A stretch of 26,594 nt of DNA, taken from NCBI RefSeq assembly GCF_000485595.1, contig NW_014577127.1, positions 654,218 through 680,811 of the forward strand, given 5' to 3'. Below the pieces are notes generated by a model. That model had not been told where the DNA came from and did not search any database. It saw only the letters and a list, made by a program, of their open reading frames with translations. This document shows, piece by piece, positions 22,181 through 26,594 of the stretch (position 1 is the stretch's first letter; the number at the start of each line of letters is the position of its first letter). The position numbers and the translations under genes were made by a program. Source of the DNA: Priapulus caudatus (lineage: Eukaryota; Priapulida; Priapulimorpha; Priapulimorphida; Priapulidae).

Positions 22181-23451
22181 GAATCCAATTATTCAGCGTT
22201 GTCTATTCAATGTAAGCGTCTCGTCATGGTTTCACCCAGTCCTCCTGCATCCCCCCCCCATCTCATCACGCGCATGCGCGATTTACGCGCAGCAAGCAGA
22301 GTTGGTGCCAGGAGCGACAACACGCTAATGAGCACGATTAACAACCGGGAGACACTATTTATGTGCTGCACGTTTCCCGCGGGCACGAATGTCTGCGAAA
22401 TCTCGACGTGACATTTCCGCTTCGTGCGCGTTGCTGACGCAGATAGCCGAGTCGCGTATGAGAAACCACGCAAGCGCTCAGACCGCTTCAAGGCATTCAG
22501 TTTCTCCCTTTCATCTGTACGTTCTCGTCGATAATATGTCTAACGGAAATAATATTATTAACCAACGATAGGTTGGCCAGCGCAGCATGGTAAAATTATT
22601 ATTAAATACGGCTTCATGATGACTTATTTAATAACAGAGGCCTTTGGGTGTATCACGTTGAAAGTAAACATTAGTACGCGTCATGCTCCTCCATATAGCG
22701 GCTTAAATACATATCCTAACTGCGCGCATTCTAGAAAACAGTAGGTGCTGTATTTTTTGCACTCAAGAACAATAAGGGTATATAATAATCCAGTAGTTCG
22801 TTCGTCTATCCGCTCTTCGTCTGTTCGCCTGTCCATCAATCTACCCATCCACCCATCTATCAATAAATGCAATAACGCATGCATCTATGCATACATGCCC
22901 CATCGTCACCGCCGATTCTTCAGAGGTCTCTTATAATGCACTCGTTTCCGGCTGTTGGAACAAGAATCCGCACAGCCGTCCCTCAGTGAAGTGTCTCGTG
23001 CACAGTATATCAGACACGACGGACGTACGTAAGTCGTCACCCAATGCGCCAACGACAAACTGCATACGATACTGACTGCATGTGACTTCTCAAAGCTGGC
23101 TGTAAAGTTTCTACAATTACTCGTCGTATTGCGTACGTACATCAATCTTGCCCTTATTTTCTTGTTGTTTTTTTGCGTTAAATGTATATATTATTTGAAA
23201 AATATGATTATACATTGAAAAATAACTTTGTCTGTTCTATCTCAATGTTGTTTTCATTATTCCGAGCATATTCCATTGCGTTATTCATCGTACGTATTTC
23301 CAGGCGTCATTAAGTATAATCCTCTGAATTAGCAAGACCGAAAACCTATCCAACTGGTAATAGAAATAATGTCGAATAAAATGTCACGTTCACACTGGTT
23401 GCTTCATGTCAAGCAGTTGCGACAAGAGTTCTCTCTAATCATTTTAAACGT

Positions 23452-23458
<7 letters not shown>
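22181..23458. other. Spacer without supportable gene
   Basis: Short overlapping frames at 22199-22571 and 22681-23145 lack recognisable motifs. A pyrimidine-rich stretch with TCCATC/ACCCATC units spans about 22826-22862. Nothing else is supported. Confidence 0.5.

Positions 23459-23490
<32 letters not shown>
23459..23490. repeat. AT dinucleotide run
   Basis: About 32 bases of uninterrupted AT. Confidence 0.95.
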
Positions 23491-23581
23491 GAAGATACTG
23501 GGCGTCCTCGAGCAGATGTCACCCGTCATTTACAGAGATATTTGTTATAAAATAGGCACCATGTAATTATTGACGTGAGTG

Positions 23582-23794
23582 CTGGGGCGGATCCAGAGGG
23601 TTTGGGTGACCAGTTTCCATAGTTCTAGTCACAGCTAGGGGGGTCCGGGGGCATGCCACCCCTGGAATTAAAAAAAAAATGAGGCTATAGACCTATTTGG
23701 TGCATTCTGGTGAATTTTGAGGGTCAATTCTGAAGATACCCAGCCTGTGACCGGTTTCTGGAAACCGGTGCAAACCGGCCTAAATCCGCGTCTG
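23582..23794. mobile_element. hAT-like non-autonomous TIR element, 213 bp
   Basis: The left end CTGGGGCGGATCCAG and the reverse complement of the right end, CAGACGCGGATTTAG, match at 11 of 15 positions. GAGTG flanks both sides (23577-23581 and 23795-23799), a candidate target duplication. It has no coding capacity. The interior has a poly-A run at 23669-23677 and ACCGG-rich palindromic sequence near 23750-23780. The terminus resembles the CAGGGGCGGATCC motifs at 986 and 13319. Confidence 0.65.
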
Positions 23795-23909
23795 GAGTGG
23801 TAGGGATTTGCTCTCTAAATTATATGTATATATTATTGCATCAAGATTATTTTTTATTCAGTATGTAACGGACATGTATATGCCATGTAACGCACACATC
23901 ACACACATA

Positions 23910-23959
23910 GTTCTAGCAGAGCACATATATCATATGATATACGTGCTCTGGTTCTAGCA
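23910..23959. repeat. 34-bp palindrome between 9-bp direct repeats
   Basis: GTTCTAGCA occurs at 23910-23918 and 23951-23959. Between and overlapping them is a palindrome at 23917-23950 with 17-base arms (CAGAGCACATATATCAT and its partner) that match at 16 of 17 positions. It looks like a tiny hairpin insertion with a duplicated target, or a cruciform site. Confidence 0.6.
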
Positions 23960-24136
23960 AAAATATAGCGTCCCCTATTTTCAGGCAAATGTTTACCTTT
24001 TTTGTTTTGTTTTTGTCTTTTTTAAGCCTTTTTTACGGGTTTCAACCGAGTATAGTTTAGAACCCGTCCCGTGTATTCATCGATCTCTTCTGTGAATTTG
24101 GCGTTATTTGGATCCAAACTGACGGAGCCTTTCATT

Positions 24137-24512
<376 letters not shown>

Positions 24513-24880
24513 TGTGCGTGTTGCCGCTCTGCAACACCTCACGTCGCGTTCTTACGTCACGATTGTTCTTTGGTCGGCTTCATTACCATAATTAAATGTC
24601 TCTAATTACCATAGCCAAAAATATCGACGACTAAATGTCAACCGTTAGCGACACATTTGCGGTTAAAGCATGCAAGTCATCAAGGCATCAGGTGACGCGG
24701 TGCCGCTTATAGCAGCTAGAGTTCTAAACACGTTGACACATTTAGCGCGAAAATAATTATTCGACATTACAATATAACACTTCACATGAAAATATTCTAC
24801 ATTACAATATATAACACTGCACATGAAAAGATTAGTGGTTAAATCACCCCTCCCTCCCCCCCCCCCCCAAATTGGTGGGT
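24513..24880. other. Spacer without supportable gene
   Basis: This contains a short direct repeat (CATTACAATATAACACT..CACATGAAAA near 24767 and again near 24802) and a C run at 24848-24868. I see no gene. Confidence 0.55.
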
Positions 24881-25290
24881 TACGTTTTACTGATTTGCTA
24901 CGAAGGCAGGTTTTGAAGGGAATTATCGCTCGGATGATGATCTACCTCATGATGACGATGACGATACCAGCGACAGCGTCACTGCAGCGATGCACAAGGT
25001 CAAGGCTGCCGACATTTGAAAGGCGACGCCGGCACCTCCGTCGACCTCGTCCCAGTCGCTGACGACTCTGATCTTCCATCCGAGGAACCTGTGTTGGTAG
25101 CACTGCAATGAAGAAGATGAACTGGTTTAGACTTCGACGACACTCGGCGATTTTCCGCCACACCATTAGACTGACTCCAGACGTCCCTGTGGCTGCGCTC
25201 CACACTCAATACCCAACAAAAAGGCCACAAAGATGGCCAACAGAGACTTATGGAACCAATCTACCTGCTCTCAGCATTGTCTCTCGATCA
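24881..25290 (+). pseudogene. Decayed acidic coding stretch, possibly from a transposase
   Basis: Protein-like segments follow one another in different frames on the plus strand. The first has acidic runs with SDDDLPHDDDDDTSDS (about 24928-24974). The next includes DLVPVADDSDLPSEEP (about 25044-25091). A third includes TSTTLGDFPPHH (about 25127-25162). Stops and frame changes separate them. An acidic N-terminal region is found in several domesticated or decayed DDE transposases, for example piggyBac relatives, but nothing diagnostic is left and no catalytic region is visible. Confidence 0.25.
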
Positions 25291-25333
25291 CTGATATAAC
25301 AGCAATACAAACAACAACAAAATATTAAATATA

Positions 25334-25339
25334 GCAGTA

Positions 25340-25370
<31 letters not shown>

Positions 25371-25372
25371 AA
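25334..25372. repeat. AAT/ATT palindromic microsatellite
   Basis: A TAATAATAAT run is directly followed by ATTATTATTAT, making a self-complementary block inside an AT-rich spacer (25291-25550). Confidence 0.9.
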
Positions 25373-25559
25373 TACATAACAACAATTGTATATAAATATA
25401 TAATACAAAATAATAGTGAACTTGTATCCTTGTACACGAGTATAATTCCACTAAAGCTAGGCATATACCTAGAATCTCTAAATCTGTAGCTAGGGTATAT
25501 GCGACGTATAATCGCAGCCATTAGTACTGCGCACCATCGCATATACGCGCGTATATGTA

Positions 25560-25785
25560 CAGCTAACGCGTGGTTTCAGCGCGTTCACCCACAGAACGTC
25601 CACATCGAATTTTGATTCAGCTAAGCCGACAAGAACAGTGGCGCCGTGGCGTGTCGAGTGAAGACGACAAACGAAGTATGGTGGCGCGTTTGTTTGGACC
25701 GAATCCGTCTGATTCTGATCTCCCCCAAACAAAGGCAAACTCACTTCCAACGGTTCAACAGTTCGTTGTTTCGCTGTGACCTATC
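25560..25785. other. Sequence left of the hairpin, no supported gene
   Basis: A plus-strand frame is open for 69 codons to a stop at 25777-25779, but it has no recognisable motif and would run opposite to the exon at 26062. It is probably intronic sequence of the minus-strand gene. Confidence 0.35.
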
Positions 25786-26037
25786 ATGGTTCGCAGCAAG
25801 CTGTGATTGGCTGGGTCACACGCCGCCATATTCGATCACCCTGCGAATCCACCTCGCAAGCAAGTTCAGGAATTTCCGATCCGCACCACTGATCAACCCA
25901 AACAAAGCGCGCAGGATCATTGATCCGTATGATCTGGATCACAATTTTCTGAACCTGCTTGCGAGGTGGATTCGCAGGCTGATCGAATACGGCGGCGTGC
26001 GACTCATGCAGCGAATCACGGAATTGTTGTGAACCAT
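25786..26037 (-). repeat. Long inverted repeat (hairpin) in a minus-strand intron
   Basis: The arms are about 25786-25882 and 25936-26037, with a loop of 53 bases. The inner 67 bases of each arm (25816-25882 and 25936-26002) match at 59 of 67 positions without gaps, and the outer parts are more diverged. In a minus-strand transcript four of the eight mismatches become G-U pairs, so 63 of 67 positions can pair. In a plus-strand transcript those four would be A-C. The hairpin begins 25 bases after the exon that ends at 26062. It may be a fold-back element or an intronic hairpin RNA. Confidence 0.85.
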
Positions 26038-26061
26038 CTAAGCTGACAAACCCGCGCGTAC

Positions 26062-26231
26062 CTGATAGTAGATCGTGTTCGGTGTGTCATTGGTCGGGGC
26101 GAACTTGAAGAGGCCGCTGCGTTTCGGCTGCGTACACGCCTGCTGCAGGCTGGCGGACTTGTACGCCTCGAACGTGTCGTACAGGTCCGGCCCTCGCTCA
26201 CTGCTCGCCTTCCACTCACAGAGAGTTCCCG
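26062..26231 (-). CDS. Exon of a Skeletor/Knickkopf-like (DOMON-family) protein, partial gene
   Basis: On the minus strand a CTCCCGCAG acceptor (26240-26232) and a CTATCAG|GTACGC donor (exon end 26062) bound a 170-base exon that is fully open in one phase. It encodes 56 residues: GTLCEWK, a Tyr/Asp-rich middle with a second Cys, and the end FKFAPTNDTPNTIYYQ. The pattern of a Gly-rich turn, an aromatic-Pro step, TP and then YYQ just before a splice junction is like the conserved end of Skeletor/Knickkopf-type DM13/DOMON proteins. In those proteins YYQ is followed by Cys and a Thr-His/Gly-Trp motif. They are extracellular proteins linked to cuticle chitin or to the spindle matrix. I could not find the following exon, and the preceding one would lie beyond the window. 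The exon is GC-rich inside AT-rich introns. The family call is from motif memory only. Confidence 0.6.
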
Positions 26232-26264
26232 CTGCGGGAGTATATTCGTGTCAGTTCTCATTGA

Positions 26265-26551
26265 TATATATCAGAAGTAGATAATTAAGTAGATAATTAA
26301 ATAGTAGAGTAGAATAGTAATTAATAGTAATTACTATAGAATACTAATATAATTACTATAGAATAGTAATTAAATAGAGAAGTAGATAATTAAATAGGGA
26401 TGATGTGATTATATCAGGAGTAAGATAATATAGTATCTATATTAGGACCTATATTATCTTACTCCTGATTATATTATGTGAATATTAAAATTATTTTATT
26501 ATTTTGTGAATAGTAGATAATGTGTTTCCTATTATCTACTTCTGATATATA
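26265..26551. repeat. AT-rich element with nested perfect inverted repeats
   Basis: Outer arms at 26265-26285 and 26531-26551 are perfect 21-base reverse complements containing TCAGAAGTAGATAA. Inner arms at 26413-26433 and 26449-26469 are another perfect 21-base pair containing ATCAGGAGTAAGATAA, with a 15-base loop. Short direct repeats of AGTAGATAATTAA and AATAGTAATTA fill the left half. It has no coding capacity. It lies in the intron preceding the exon at 26062-26231 and ends in an AT run (26545-26569). Confidence 0.85.
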
Positions 26552-26594
26552 TATATATATATATATATAGTACGTACTTATTTACGTAACGAAC

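Noticed and set aside
25816-26002. Hairpin as a microRNA precursor
   Set aside because: The arms are far longer than a normal precursor, and nothing in the sequence points to a mature product. A hairpin-siRNA source or fold-back element is more likely.

Overview
The window looks like non-coding-rich nuclear DNA of an invertebrate animal. The reasons are spliced genes with GT/AG introns, an exact metazoan-type histone H4, a membrane RING-CH (MARCH) ubiquitin ligase, one exon that resembles the chitin/cuticle-linked Skeletor/Knickkopf family, very many CA/TG, ATTT and GCAC-type microsatellites, and short terminal-inverted-repeat elements of the CAGG...CCTG type. I cannot name the species, although a marine invertebrate fits the repeat style. 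There are no bacterial operons, CRISPR arrays, rRNA or tRNA genes that I can support.

The dominant structure is a direct duplication. Bases 1-9821 (copy A, cut by the window start) match bases 12344-21732 (copy B) throughout, in the same order: CA/ATTT microsatellites, a TG/CA fold-back, nested TIR elements, AT-rich spacer, histone H4, a nested duplication of the H4 3' region, and the RING-CH gene. Copy B holds intact genes. H4 is at 16639-17096 with one 146-bp intron. The RING-CH ligase is at 18085-20893 with five exons and 674 residues, preceded by a clear TATAAAAG box at 18011. In copy A both genes are shattered by single-base insertions and deletions, which also occur at similar density in introns and spacers. 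That pattern suggests poorly corrected long-read sequence or a false duplication as much as a true pseudogene pair.

Between the copies (9822-12343) lies unique DNA with one weak candidate exon (10206-10434), a roughly 490-bp GGTAGT-type minisatellite, and a weak, possibly broken minus-strand coding stretch (11472-12022).

After copy B (21733-26594) the sequence is mostly non-coding. It holds a 213-bp TIR element with a target duplication, a small palindrome between 9-bp direct repeats, a composite microsatellite with 238 bases of unbroken purine-pyrimidine alternation, and a decayed acidic coding stretch. At the right end is a convincing minus-strand exon (26062-26231). The intron just after that exon begins with an inverted repeat with arms of about 100 bases, which folds better in the gene's own transcript direction. 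The intron just before it contains nested perfect inverted repeats.

No undescribed multi-gene system is evident. The best leads are the intronic hairpin beside the Skeletor-like exon, the nature of the 9.8-kb duplication, and the spliced H4/RING-CH neighbour pair.
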